Positions 26,459-36,373 are shown, numbered from the stretch's first letter. The stretch is 64,000 nt of DNA from Microcoleus sp. FACHB-831 (GCF_014695585.1 NZ_JACJON010000036.1:124001-188000); one strand, 5' to 3'. Numbers and translations: made by a program. Notes: a model not told the origin generated them from the sequence alone.

Positions 26459-26535
26459 ATTTGTAACCGCAGATGAACGCAGACTGTAGCAGGTACTTAT
26501 CTACTCTATCTACGTTCATCTTTGGCGTTCAGTAA

Positions 26536-27975
26536 TTAAACTCCTACAGGTTCTAACTGATTAATCGTTTGTTCCATCTTCTCGGCAATTTGCGTAACTT
26601 TTTCTGGCGTGTTAGTTTCCAGATAAACGCGCATCAGCGGTTCAGTTCCCGATGGACGCAACAGTATCCAGCTACCTTCTTCTAAGTAGAGTTTGATGCC
26701 GTCTTTGCGCCCTACTTCCTTAACCTTAATTCCGGCAACTTCTGCGGGTGGATTCTTAGTAAAAGATTCGATAACAGCAGCTTTGTGGGCATCCTCTAAG
26801 TGCAAGTCTAGGCGCTTGTTGTACAGAGGGCCATCTGCTTCGGCGATCGCTTCTTCGACTAACTGACTCAGCGGTTTCCCTTCATAGGCGATCGCTTCTG
26901 CTACTAACATATCGGCTAATATTCCATCTTTTTCTGGAATGTGCCCGATGATGCTTAAGCCGCCCGATTCTTCGCCGCCAATTAGTACGGTGGTTTCGCG
27001 CATCTTGGCGCCGATGTACTTAAAGCCTACGGCTGTCTCATAAATTTGCAAGCCGTATTTACCAGCGAGATTATCCAGCAGATGCGTGGTAGCAACCGTG
27101 CGGACAATTGCGCCGTTTTTGCCTTTGTTTTTGACTAAGTGACGCGCTAGCAACAGCAGCACGGTATTGGGGGTGAGGACGTTGCCTTGTTCGTCTACAA
27201 TGCCGAAGCGATCGCTATCTCCATCCGTCGCCAAGCCTAAATCTGCTTTATCTTTCTTGACGGCTTCCACCAGTTCAACCAGTTGTTCTCCCTTGGGTTC
27301 TGGCATCCCCCCCCCAAACAGCACATCGCGGTAGGTGTGGAAGGATTCTGTAGTGCAACCGCAGTGTTCCAAAACAGTATCTAGGTAGCCGCGAGAGGTG
27401 GAATACAGAGCATCGTACTTCACCTTCAGTCCGGCGCTACGAATCCGCTCTACATCAAGCAGGGTGTAAATAAACTTTAAATATTCTGGCTTGGGGTCAA
27501 AGGTAGAAATCTTTTCAGCATTGCTGCCTTTCGGCGGTGCATCTGATGCACCTTCGATGTTAGCGACAATTGTATCGGTAATTTCTGGCGTAGCAGGGCC
27601 AGCGTAGTCGGGGATATACTTGATGCCACAGTAAGGGGCGGGGTTGTGGCTGGCGGTAAACATCAGCGCCCCAGCTGAGTTGAGAATCTTGGCGTTGTAA
27701 GCTATTACAGGAGTTGGGCAATCGCGATCGACAATTTTGACAGTCCAACCCAAATCTGCCAGCACAGAGGCGGCAGTACTAGCGAACTGATCGGCTAAAA
27801 AGCGAGTATCATAGGCAACCAATACGGGGCGGTCTTTGGAGTAGGCGGTTTCGAGATAACTTGCGATCGCGCGTGTAGCTTTACACACGTTGGCGAAAGT
27901 AAAGTCATCTGCAATAATCCCCCGCCATCCATCGGTGCCAAATTGTATCTTCTTTGAACTGCTGACTGCACTCAT
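26536..27975 (-). CDS. Phosphoglucomutase/phosphomannomutase family protein
   Basis: Alpha-D-phosphohexomutase, ~479 residues. Seen are IQFGTDGWRGIIADDFT, the active-site Ser loop TASHNPAPYCGIKY, the metal loop ATDGDSDRFGIVD, the sugar-binding GGEESGG, and RPSGTEPLMRVY at the end. It interconverts hexose 1- and 6-phosphates, feeding glycogen or cell-wall sugars. GAGGAA sits 9 nt before the ATG at 27975, which decides that start over the GTG at 27984. Confidence 0.93.
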   Translation of the reverse strand: MSAVSSSKKIQFGTDGWRGIIADDFTFANVCKATRAIASYLETAYSKDRPVLVAYDTRFLADQFASTAASVLADLGWTVKIVDRDCPTPVIAYNAKILNSAGALMFTASHNPAPYCGIKYIPDYAGPATPEITDTIVANIEGASDAPPKGSNAEKISTFDPKPEYLKFIYTLLDVERIRSAGLKVKYDALYSTSRGYLDTVLEHCGCTTESFHTYRDVLFGGGMPEPKGEQLVELVEAVKKDKADLGLATDGDSDRFGIVDEQGNVLTPNTVLLLLARHLVKNKGKNGAIVRTVATTHLLDNLAGKYGLQIYETAVGFKYIGAKMRETTVLIGGEESGGLSIIGHIPEKDGILADMLVAEAIAYEGKPLSQLVEEAIAEADGPLYNKRLDLHLEDAHKAAVIESFTKNPPAEVAGIKVKEVGRKDGIKLYLEEGSWILLRPSGTEPLMRVYLETNTPEKVTQIAEKMEQTINQLEPVGV

Positions 27976-28230
27976 TTTGACCACTTCCTCGTGATTTCAC
28001 AATCATCGTACTAAATCACAATTCGTTCTTAGCGCGATTGTGCCAAAATCATACTCTCATCCAAATGCCCGATTCCGCTAACAATTGCTGGATTTATAAA
28101 CAGCCCTTAAATCAGGTGTCAATTGCTCTTGCAAATGGTAAATTAGGCGACAAGGAATAAAATGCGTCATCTGGTGTGCGTCCCCCCCCCTGCGATTGAA
28201 ACAATCATCTTCTTTGGAGCCTGAGTCATT

Positions 28231-28782
28231 GTGAACCCGACTGAAACCCAGACCCTACCATCTCTTCAAGTTGAGGTGTCTCGCCTGCGCGAAGAGTTGC
28301 AGATGCGAGACCAACTGGTGCAACAACTGTCTCAAGAACTATTCCGGCTCGTCAAGGGAAATGCCACCTTCATGCCGAAGCCGGAACTTTCTGAGCGCCA
28401 CCTAGCGGAACTCCGCCTCTTGCGAGAACAATTGCAAGATGTAGAACAGCAGGTGACGTTTTATCAGGAGCAAATTTCCGCTCGCGATGCCGAAATTTAT
28501 CAATTGCGGCAGTCTGTCCAAGAACTGTCAGATCGCAGCCGGATGCTGGAGCAGGTAGTACAAGAGTTACCGCAGCTTTATCGTCAAAAATTTGCCGAAC
28601 GCATGATTCCCGTGCGGGAGAAGGTCTCTCAACTGCAACGGGAAAACCGTCAACTCCACGCCGAGTTGCAAAGTGTCAGCTACCGTCTGGCTGTGAGAAG
28701 TCGTAATATAACGCGGCTTGATTTGCCCAGCTTCCCTCGTCCTGGTGGTGGTGGCCCAATTCCGACTTTTGGCAATGTCTAG
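28231..28782 (+). CDS. Conserved coiled-coil protein
   Basis: GTG start at 28231 with GGAG about 11 nt upstream. The 183-residue product is almost entirely heptad-patterned helix (LQVEVSRLREELQMRDQLVQ, EIYQLRQSVQELSDRSRMLE), ending in a Pro/Gly-rich tail RPGGGGPIPTFGNV. No signal or membrane segment. It appears to be one of the cyanobacterial coiled-coil proteins of unknown function. Its stop overlaps the next gene's ATG by 8 nt, suggesting coupling. Confidence 0.75.
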   Translation: MNPTETQTLPSLQVEVSRLREELQMRDQLVQQLSQELFRLVKGNATFMPKPELSERHLAELRLLREQLQDVEQQVTFYQEQISARDAEIYQLRQSVQELSDRSRMLEQVVQELPQLYRQKFAERMIPVREKVSQLQRENRQLHAELQSVSYRLAVRSRNITRLDLPSFPRPGGGGPIPTFGNV

Positions 28783-29482
28783 GATTTTGATTGTGGTCGA
28801 TGCTGATGCGGCATCGCCCACAACCGAGCTTATGGTGTCAGCGATAAGGCAGGCGATCGCTGCTCATCCCCCTTTGCTTCCAGAAACACACCCTACAGTT
28901 GAAGTAGTCTCAATAGATACTTTATCCACCACAAATACCGAAGAAAGTGGCGATAAATATTTAACGTTGACGTTGAACGTGCCGGATGCCCTCAATCTCC
29001 CAGGAGCTTCAGTTTACAAGGCTTGCCGCGATGTCGTCGGTTTGCGCCAAGTTGTCGAACAGATGGGATATCCAACGGGTGCTGGGTGTTTCTGGTTGCC
29101 CTTGGTGCTGACTGCCAAAGGGCCAATTTACGGTGAAGTAATTGGTCTGGCGGAAGAATGTACGGGCAAAGAAATATCAGAAGAATTATCTCTATTTAAC
29201 CTTAAATATCAACAACCAGTGCATCTAGCTGATGCCAAACGGCAACCGCTTTACCATCTGGGATACCGTCTGCTGCAATATTTATCAGCACCACCCGCGA
29301 CATACTTATTACAGTTTGGGTTTAAAGACGAAAAAATAGTATTTGACAGACTTTGGCCGTATCCAGCAGCACCAGCGATCGCCAGTATAAACATACAAGA
29401 ACCAGATTTATTTATCTGTCACTGGCACTGCTTAACTGCAAAGCCAATCTTTGACCTGACAATCACCCCATCGCTTAGTTAA
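28775..29482 (+). CDS. Conserved cyanobacterial hypothetical protein
   Basis: The ATG at 28775 gives MSRILIVVDADAAS and overlaps the coiled-coil gene by 8 nt. The frame could start at 28718, but that part only shadows the upstream gene. The 235-residue product has alternating alpha/beta character and segments such as GDKYLTLTLNVPDALNLPGA and PTGAGCFWLPLVLTAKGPIY. I recall no function. No membrane segment. Confidence 0.7.
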   Translation: MSRILIVVDADAASPTTELMVSAIRQAIAAHPPLLPETHPTVEVVSIDTLSTTNTEESGDKYLTLTLNVPDALNLPGASVYKACRDVVGLRQVVEQMGYPTGAGCFWLPLVLTAKGPIYGEVIGLAEECTGKEISEELSLFNLKYQQPVHLADAKRQPLYHLGYRLLQYLSAPPATYLLQFGFKDEKIVFDRLWPYPAAPAIASINIQEPDLFICHWHCLTAKPIFDLTITPSLS

Positions 29483-29610
29483 CATTAAGCCTGAAAAATT
29501 ATTTCAGATAGATTGGCGGGGTTGAACCTACTTACTCCCAAGCGTTCGAGATTTCAAGGCAATTGTGGGGAAGAGTTACTATAGACTCAATCTGCCGATA
29601 TTTTGCCAGT

Positions 29611-31461
29611 ATGCAGCTCTGCCTTAATACCGCTTGCGACAAGCCGCAAAATCCTGATAATAATAAATTTTGCCAGAATTGCGGTTCAAAATTGCTATTG
29701 GGCGATCGCTACCGCCTTCTAAAAGTGATTAGTCAGGGCGGTAAAGGTCGCACGTTCTTAGCTGTCGATGAGTCATCCTCATCCAAACCCCGCTGCACGA
29801 TCAAAGAATTTTTACCCAAAAACCAAGGTACGGTAAATCCCCAGAAAGCATCTGAATTATTCAATCAAGAAGTAACCCGACTTGCGGAACTCAGCCAACA
29901 TCCTCAAATACCCCAATTGCTGGGGTATTTTGAGATAAAAGAGCGCCAATATTTAGTGCAAGAATTTATCGACGGGCAAAGTTTAGCTCAACAACTCGCA
30001 ATAGAGGGCGCTTTTAGCGAAACGCAGATCCGAGAATTACTCAATGAACTCCTGCCCATCTTGCAGTTTGTCCACGATCGCGGCGTCATTCACCGCGATA
30101 TTAACCCCGAAAATATCATTCGTCGTCCCCCAGATAGTCAACTCGTTTTAGTCGATTTTGGCGCAGCAAAAATCACCACAAAAACGGTTATGGCAAAACC
30201 GGGAACTGTAATAGGCTCCGCTGCTTATACTGCTCCCGAACAACTAATGGGTCAAGCCTTTTTTGCCAGCGATTTATATAGTTTGGGCGTGAGTTGCATT
30301 CATTTAATCACTCAGATTCATCCTTTCGATTTGTACAATAATCTAGATAGAAAATGGGTTTGGCAAGATTATTTAACCTCACCCGTTAGTAAGGAGCTAG
30401 CCAAGATTTTAAACAAATTGCTGGCGACAACTCCCAAGGATCGTTACCAATCAGGGTCAGAAGTTCTTAAAGCCTTGAATCCAGCAGTAATACCTAGAAA
30501 GCCAGCAGCAGTAGCGCTTAAGTTACCAATAGCTGTGCCGATATGTCTCACCCCAAGTTGGAAGTGTGTAGAGACTTTTTATGGACATTTAAGTTCAATT
30601 CACGCGATCGCTTTTAACCCTAATAACCAAACTCTTGCTAGTGCTAGTGCAGATAAGACTATTAAAATCTGGAATTTAGATGGGACGGGTTTGGCACTTT
30701 CTCTATCGGGACATTTAAGCTTAATTGATACAGTTGCCTTTGGCCCAGACGGAAATATCCTTGCTAGTGGTAGTTGGGATTACGCAATTAAAATTTGGAA
30801 TTTAGGGGCTGACTGTAAAGATAAATCCTTGGTGAATATTACACGCACTTTACGCGAACATACAGGTTGGATTAGGTGTGTTGCTATTAGCCCAGATGGA
30901 GAAAACCTTGTCAGCGGTAGCGAAGATAAGACCATCAAGATTTGGAATTTAGCAACGGGAGAACTGCGTAAAACGCTGTTTGGGCATTCCAGCGCTGTTA
31001 ATGCGATCGCCATTAGTCCCAATGGAAAAATTATCGTTACTGGCAGTGCCGATAAATCTATAAAAATTTGGAATTTAGCGACTGGGGAACTACTCTACAC
31101 CATCGAAGGACATTCAGATGAAGTTAACAGCATTGCCATTAGCCCAGGCGGTCAAATAATTTTTAGTGGAAGCGCAGATAACACTATTAATAAATGGAAT
31201 TTGGGAAGCGATAAATTGCTAGGTAGCTTAAGCGGACATTCCTCGTCTGTCAAATCAGTTGCTATTAGCCGTCAAGGTACTATTCTTGTTAGTGGCAGCG
31301 CAGATAAAACTATCAAAATATGGCATCCTGGTAGTGGCGAGCTAATAAACACCCTCAGCGGACATTCAGACGCAGTTACAGCCGTCGCCATCAGTCCGGG
31401 CGGTAGGGCGATCGCCAGCGGTTCTCAGGATAAGACAATTAAGATTTGGCGATTTGAGTAA
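29611..31461 (+). CDS. Zinc-ribbon serine/threonine kinase with seven WD40 repeats
   Basis: N-terminal zinc ribbon (CLNTAC, FCQNCG), then a kinase domain with SQGGKGRTF, TIKEFL, catalytic loop HRDINPENI, LVDFGAAK and YTAPEQ. The loop Lys of HRDIKP is Asn here. A ~40-residue linker leads to seven WD40 repeats, each ending in a form of DKTIKIWNL, enough for one propeller. The preferred start is the ATG at 29611, in front of the Cys motif. The stop at 31461 appears to come from a frameshift, because related sequence continues in the next frame (31457-31609). Confidence 0.88.
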   Translation: MQLCLNTACDKPQNPDNNKFCQNCGSKLLLGDRYRLLKVISQGGKGRTFLAVDESSSSKPRCTIKEFLPKNQGTVNPQKASELFNQEVTRLAELSQHPQIPQLLGYFEIKERQYLVQEFIDGQSLAQQLAIEGAFSETQIRELLNELLPILQFVHDRGVIHRDINPENIIRRPPDSQLVLVDFGAAKITTKTVMAKPGTVIGSAAYTAPEQLMGQAFFASDLYSLGVSCIHLITQIHPFDLYNNLDRKWVWQDYLTSPVSKELAKILNKLLATTPKDRYQSGSEVLKALNPAVIPRKPAAVALKLPIAVPICLTPSWKCVETFYGHLSSIHAIAFNPNNQTLASASADKTIKIWNLDGTGLALSLSGHLSLIDTVAFGPDGNILASGSWDYAIKIWNLGADCKDKSLVNITRTLREHTGWIRCVAISPDGENLVSGSEDKTIKIWNLATGELRKTLFGHSSAVNAIAISPNGKIIVTGSADKSIKIWNLATGELLYTIEGHSDEVNSIAISPGGQIIFSGSADNTINKWNLGSDKLLGSLSGHSSSVKSVAISRQGTILVSGSADKTIKIWHPGSGELINTLSGHSDAVTAVAISPGGRAIASGSQDKTIKIWRFE

Positions 31462-31609
31462 TGCACCTATAGAATTGCGTTTTTATACCCATTTTGGGAA
31501 ACTTAATATCAACAGAACTTTCGCTTGTTTCAACCTTGATGGTAAAACTATAGCGATTGGAAGTTATACCAACCTAATCAAAATTTTCCGGCGCGATCGC
31601 AATGAATAA
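31457..31609 (+). pseudogene. Frameshifted C-terminal tail of the WD40 kinase
   Basis: The frame displaced by one base immediately at the kinase stop reads SNAPIELRFYTHFGKLNINR, then FACFNLDGKTIAIGSYTNLI and KIFRRDRNE before a TAA at 31607. This has the WD40 pattern (DGKTIAIGS, NLIKIF), so it looks like the former end of the kinase. It runs 50 codons and overlaps the ATG of tsaB by 8 nt. Confidence 0.6.
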
Positions 31610-32288
31610 ATACGGTTTGGCACTACACACTAGCACTCCAGAACTGGGCTTAGCTATCAGCAATTTTTCTACTGATAGGCGCTCTTTAAATTGGGATTTG
31701 GGACGCGATATATCTACGTTTTTGCATCAATATTTAGTTGACTTTATAGCGCCGCAAACTTGGGCAGATTTAGCGTTTATTGCTGTAGCAAAGGGGCCTG
31801 GTGGCTTTACGGGTACTCGCATCGGCGTTGTTACTGCTAGAACGCTGGCGCAACAGTTGAATATTCCCTTGTTTGCGATTTCTACTTTAGCAGCGATCGC
31901 GTGGGAGAAGTGCCAGCACTCAGAAGTCACCGCCAATAATTCCGAACAAGAGCCATCTAACATCCAAAATAAAGCGATCGCTCTGCAAATGCCTGCCCAA
32001 CGCGGTCAATTATTTGCTGCTATCTATCAACTATCCCCAACTAATTCCACACTCAATCAGCTATTCCCAGATACCGTAATAACACCGTCAGCATGGCAAC
32101 AAACTCTAGACACTTGGCCAACTCCCTATCAGCTAATTGATATCCCCGCCGGGGTTGGAATGGGTGCATCGGTTACAAGTCTGCTAGAACTAGCTTATCT
32201 CGATTGGCAACAAGAAAAGCGCCCCCAATGGTCAGAGGCGCTTCCTTTTTATGGTCAAAGTCCTGTAGACGATAAAGCAGCAAGGTAG
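31602..32288 (+). CDS. tsaB: tRNA threonylcarbamoyladenosine biosynthesis protein TsaB
   Basis: An ASKHA-fold protein of 228 residues with GLALHTSTPELGLAIS, the signature GPGGFTGTRIGVVTARTLAQ and FAISTLAAIAW. TsaB pairs with TsaD and TsaE to make t6A37 on ANN-decoding tRNAs. The C-terminal half is shortened and divergent compared with E. coli TsaB, as is usual in cyanobacteria. It converges with the next gene at a 1-bp gap. Confidence 0.93.
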   Translation: MNKYGLALHTSTPELGLAISNFSTDRRSLNWDLGRDISTFLHQYLVDFIAPQTWADLAFIAVAKGPGGFTGTRIGVVTARTLAQQLNIPLFAISTLAAIAWEKCQHSEVTANNSEQEPSNIQNKAIALQMPAQRGQLFAAIYQLSPTNSTLNQLFPDTVITPSAWQQTLDTWPTPYQLIDIPAGVGMGASVTSLLELAYLDWQQEKRPQWSEALPFYGQSPVDDKAAR

Positions 32289-32289
32289 G

Positions 32290-32628
32290 CTACTGTTCCA
32301 TAGTAGGTGTAGCGAAAATTCTGCTAGGTAAAGGCTCCCGCTGATTAGGTTTAACCGTAGTTACAGCTATGTTGGAGCCGGAATCTGAGGCTTTATTACC
32401 AGCTTCAGAGACGACAACGCGATCGCTATTGGTAGAATTTAAAGCAGGATCGGCCACAAATTGAACGCTAGCAGCCGACGCAGGAATTTGCTCCAAAGAT
32501 AATAAATTTATATTATTAGCGCCTTGAGCGTCTGATTGAATAACAGTTTGGGCAAAAGAGGGATCTGCGATCGCGCCAGAAATTCCAACGAAAACAAGAA
32601 ATAGCAGATAACCAATACATTTAGTCAT
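32290..32628 (-). CDS. Hypothetical secreted protein (112 aa)
   Basis: The ATG at 32628 starts MTKCIGYLLFLVFVGISGAI with likely cleavage after PSFA; a GTG at 32676 would add 16 unlikely residues. The mature part is ~85 residues, polar and low in aromatic residues (ASAASVQFVADPALNSTNSD). I recognise no family. Confidence 0.55.
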   Translation of the reverse strand: MTKCIGYLLFLVFVGISGAIADPSFAQTVIQSDAQGANNINLLSLEQIPASAASVQFVADPALNSTNSDRVVVSEAGNKASDSGSNIAVTTVKPNQREPLPSRIFATPTMEQ

Positions 32629-32982
32629 TGGGTTACAAACCTTATTAGATAATAACAAATAGATACACTCAGGCACGGAAAAACTTGCGATTGTTGTAGA
32701 ACAACAGCGCCAAAAGTTGATAGTAAAGCTATAAATTCTCCCGCTGTATCTGCGTCTGCGAACAGATTTATACAGCCCAATTAACCAATAAGCTTAATGT
32801 AAAATATGTTGTTTTTAAAAGCGAAAATTTACTGAAACATTTGCTTCAGCGTTTGTTTGTTAACCAAAAAACCTATAGTGAATCTACGTTAGTGGATCTA
32901 CCGTGTAATCTAATTAATTTTTGCCGATTAAATAAAGTTTTGATAAATTCCGCTCGCCGTGAAAGTAAGTTGCAAGCAAAAT
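32629..32982. other. Intergenic region without a clear gene
   Basis: A/T-rich sequence between the porin end and the start of the secreted-protein gene. It presumably holds the latter's promoter. No convincing ORF, hairpin terminator or RNA gene was seen. Confidence 0.5.
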
Positions 32983-34803
32983 TTAGAAGCTGAATGAAGT
33001 CCGCACAGTACCAATGGTAATCGGCTCGCTCGCGGGTGTATGTCCGGGCTGAAAAATAAAGATCGCCCCTGGCGTAATGCTGATGTTGTTCGTTACCTGG
33101 AAGCGATAGAAAACTTCTACATGGGTGGTAGTTCCTGGTTGTTCTCCTTTGCGTCCCAAACCCGTGTTAATTGAGTCTGGTATGTTGTTTCCAGAGGGTA
33201 GATTACTGCTAACAATCTTTGGTGGTTGTCCCACATAAATTCCTCCCAAGTTCCCTTTTTTAAACAAATCGGGGAAGTTGAAATACGCCATATAGTTTGT
33301 CGTCTCTACATTTCCCGATCGCCCTGGAATGTGAGAATTGGTATAGCCAGCCCAACCACCTAATGTGATGCGAGGGGTGATGCGCCAGTTTAAAGTAGCA
33401 CCAATAGAATTTGTTTGTAGCGAGGCTGATTTACCAGTAAGCGGATTAACAGCAGTAATCTGTTCGTCTCCAGCGCCTGTGAGCAAATTACCATCGGGAG
33501 AATAATCATTAACGTAATACAAGGCAATATCAACGGGATCTGTTGGGGTAAGGGCTAGTTGGACGCCTGCTGTATTGTGTCCCCTTGACCGTTCTCTGCT
33601 ATGGAAAAATCCTGGAACAGTGGTGGAGTAAACTGCCTGCAAACTGGCTCGTTTAGCAAATTGCCAATCAAAACCAACGCCCCCACGACCAAAGCCCATA
33701 TTCAAAATAGGATTTCTTTGGGCAAAAACAGAGAGTGGCCCAGAAGCAGCGCTTTCCACGCGGTTTGGCCCTCGGAAAGCGTAAGCCATATTAACCCCTT
33801 CTGTCCCTACAATTCCCGCCAATTTATTACTAATGAGGAAGCGGTAATTCAGGTCGCTTAAAATCAAGTCGTTATCATTAAATAACTCATAACTAAGTAG
33901 AACATTATTAGTTAATCGGGGGTCAGTTGTACCTTTACTGGCTTGAAGACCTGCAAACAAATAACTGCGATCGCCAAATTGGGTAGTTAGATATAGCTGA
34001 TTAAAGTTAATGACGTTGATGTTCGTACCGGGATCGCTTGTATCTCTTTTACCATCCCTGGGAAACAGATCGGCGCGATTGTTGCTACGTCCTTGCACGC
34101 CAACAATTGTCAATCCGCTGAGTTTGGTGGTTGTGGAAAATTGAGTTCCTTCTAGTTCACCTGTGCGAGCTTGCAGGCTATCTACGCGACCCCTAAGCAT
34201 TGTTAGTTCGAGAACAAATTGTTCTTGCAACTGCTGCAAGTTTGTTAAATCTTCTCGCCTAACTAAGTCGGGGGTTGCTGTTGCAATCAATTTCTCAATT
34301 TGCCGCAAACAAGCATTTACTCCAGCGGCAAATTCATATCGTGTTAAACTGCGGTTGCCGCGAAATGTGCTATCGGGATAACCAGCTATACAGTTGTAGC
34401 GTTCGACGAGCGATCGCAGTGCTTCATAAGCCCAATCTCCCGGTTTCACGTCCCGCAATTGGGAGACGTTGGTAATTTGAGACATGGGATCGCTCTCTGA
34501 ATCAGCCGCATCAGGGTTTTCCTGCGATAGCCGCTGCACGTCTTGCCAAGTCTCATCCTTGCTAGGCTGGGTGTAAGGCTCTAATAACTCTGGTGTCTGC
34601 GATAAGGGTGGATTTTCTGTGGGCGATGGTGGGGCGTTAGCAAAGCGGCTCCTCCGGAGCATCGCTATCTGCGGTGGTGCGACTTCATCTGAGAAAGATT
34701 GCTCTAAGAGTAACTTCGGCGCTTGAGAGGCGAGCGATCGCGGCGTTATATCGAGAGCCACAAGCGTCGCCACCGTGCAAATACTAAGATTCAGGATACG
34801 CAT
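32983..34803 (-). CDS. Iron uptake porin (SLH domain plus OprB-like barrel)
   Basis: Signal peptide (MRILNLSICTVATLVALDIT), a Pro/Ser-rich linker, then an SLH domain at ~120-180 (VSQLRDVKPGDWAYEALRSL, GYPDSTFRGNRSLTRYEFAA). A coiled-coil spacer with LQEQFVLELTMLRGRVDSL follows, and then a large OprB-type beta-barrel ending in Phe (GTVRTSFSF). This architecture is the cyanobacterial outer-membrane porin family, whose members pass inorganic ions, including iron. The ATG at 34803 fits the signal peptide better than the GTG at 34830. Confidence 0.9.
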   Translation of the reverse strand: MRILNLSICTVATLVALDITPRSLASQAPKLLLEQSFSDEVAPPQIAMLRRSRFANAPPSPTENPPLSQTPELLEPYTQPSKDETWQDVQRLSQENPDAADSESDPMSQITNVSQLRDVKPGDWAYEALRSLVERYNCIAGYPDSTFRGNRSLTRYEFAAGVNACLRQIEKLIATATPDLVRREDLTNLQQLQEQFVLELTMLRGRVDSLQARTGELEGTQFSTTTKLSGLTIVGVQGRSNNRADLFPRDGKRDTSDPGTNINVINFNQLYLTTQFGDRSYLFAGLQASKGTTDPRLTNNVLLSYELFNDNDLILSDLNYRFLISNKLAGIVGTEGVNMAYAFRGPNRVESAASGPLSVFAQRNPILNMGFGRGGVGFDWQFAKRASLQAVYSTTVPGFFHSRERSRGHNTAGVQLALTPTDPVDIALYYVNDYSPDGNLLTGAGDEQITAVNPLTGKSASLQTNSIGATLNWRITPRITLGGWAGYTNSHIPGRSGNVETTNYMAYFNFPDLFKKGNLGGIYVGQPPKIVSSNLPSGNNIPDSINTGLGRKGEQPGTTTHVEVFYRFQVTNNISITPGAIFIFQPGHTPASEPITIGTVRTSFSF

Positions 34804-35056
34804 ATATAGAGTGCTTAAATTACAGTTCACACGATCGCACCAGCTTTTTTATAGCCGATAATGTGGCATCATTTGACACACCCTATGTCCTATCCACTAA
34901 TAAAAAATTATGTTATTCAGGTGGCAAACTTTTAGTTAAGTGTTGTTAAAACTCTGCGTTCCTAATTGAACAATAAAATACACCATCTGCGTGCCCCCAC
35001 ACAGATGGCGATCGCGGCTTCAATGTAAAAACCGCCACACTTAATTTTCCAAACCA

Positions 35057-36292
35057 CTACCGCCGTAAACTGCGCGGATCGAGAGCATCCCGCAAGCCAT
35101 CACCCAGCAAATTAAAAGCTAGCACGGTAAGAATAATCACTAAAGCCGGAGGCCAAATCAACCAAGGCTGCAACACCAAAATTGAAGCATTAGTCGCCAA
35201 CGACAGCATATTCCCCCAAGACGGGTCAGGCTGTTTAATTCCTAGCCCAATCAAACTCAATACCGACTCAGCCCCAATAAACCCAGGCACTGCCAGAGTC
35301 GCAGAAATAATCACATAGCTAGTTGTCTGAGGTAAAACGTGGCGAATGATAATATACAGCGGGCTAGCACCCATAGCTCGTGCCGCTTGTACAAATTCGC
35401 GCTCTTTAATCGAAAGCACTTGCCCGCGAATCACCCTTGCCAACCCAGCCCAGCCAACTATTGAGGTAATCACCACAATTAACAAAAATCGCTGGGCGCT
35501 GCTTAACGAAGCTGGCAACACGGCGGCAAGAGCCACCAGCAGATAGAGGCTGGGAATAGTCATCAGCACTTCCACCAAGCGCATCAAAGCACTATCCACC
35601 CAGCCCCCGAAATAGCCGGAAATCCCTCCAACTAACATTCCCAACGGGAAAGAAATCGCAACTCCCACCAGGCCGATGCTGAGGCTGATTCTGCCTCCGT
35701 GCAGCAAACGGCTGAATTGGTCGCGGGCTTGCTCATCTGTTCCCAGAAGGTTAATCTTACCTTCGCCAGCAGCTCCGAATAAATGCCAATTGCATGGAAT
35801 GCCTGATAAAAGTTCCACATCCTTCCACTTCAGCGTGTATGCCTGCTTAGATTGTGGTTCCTTGTCGGCATTGTCTGTTTTACTTGGCTCTGCTGCCAAG
35901 GGAGACGAGGCGGGCGTGGGGATGGGGGCGACCTGATTTACTTTTTCCCATTTCGGTAGTGGCAAACGAGTCTGAAACAGACGGTAGGTAGAACCCTGGA
36001 CAAATAGCCGCAGCGGTGAAGGTTTTTGAAAGTCTACAGTGAGTTTGCGATCGCCTGTTTCTACAAGCGTCGGCCCTTGGGTTGTCGGATATACGTGCGG
36101 CCCGATAAACTGTCCTTCCTGGTTGCGAACGTAAATCCGCGTGGGTGGTAGGAGAGAGCCATCTAGCTGCGAAGCATATGGATCGTAAGGGGCAATGAAA
36201 TCAGCGGCAATGACTGCCACATAGAAAACCAACAACAACAACGCCCCAAAACGAGCCAAGGGATTTTTCTTTAGTTTCTGCCACCAGTCCAT
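35057..36292 (-). CDS. ABC transporter permease, DppC/OppC type, with large periplasmic insert
   Basis: Peptide/nickel-type inner-membrane permease. N-terminal helix (LARFGALLLLVFYVAVIAAD), then a ~150-residue periplasmic insert with a Pro/Ser/Lys-rich stretch. The BPD_transp_1 domain follows with the EAA loop ARAMGASPLYIIIRHVLP and the end GLRDALDPR. Typical DppC is ~300 residues and this is 411. The partner permease, ATPases and binding protein are not in the window, so it is an orphan locus, as often in cyanobacteria. Confidence 0.88.
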   Translation of the reverse strand: MDWWQKLKKNPLARFGALLLLVFYVAVIAADFIAPYDPYASQLDGSLLPPTRIYVRNQEGQFIGPHVYPTTQGPTLVETGDRKLTVDFQKPSPLRLFVQGSTYRLFQTRLPLPKWEKVNQVAPIPTPASSPLAAEPSKTDNADKEPQSKQAYTLKWKDVELLSGIPCNWHLFGAAGEGKINLLGTDEQARDQFSRLLHGGRISLSIGLVGVAISFPLGMLVGGISGYFGGWVDSALMRLVEVLMTIPSLYLLVALAAVLPASLSSAQRFLLIVVITSIVGWAGLARVIRGQVLSIKEREFVQAARAMGASPLYIIIRHVLPQTTSYVIISATLAVPGFIGAESVLSLIGLGIKQPDPSWGNMLSLATNASILVLQPWLIWPPALVIILTVLAFNLLGDGLRDALDPRSLRR

Positions 36293-36373
36293 TTATTTTC
36301 GATGATATTTTGGCTGAAGTATAAATTATGAAAGGTATCATCCTTCATACTTCATCCTTGATAGTTCATAGGT

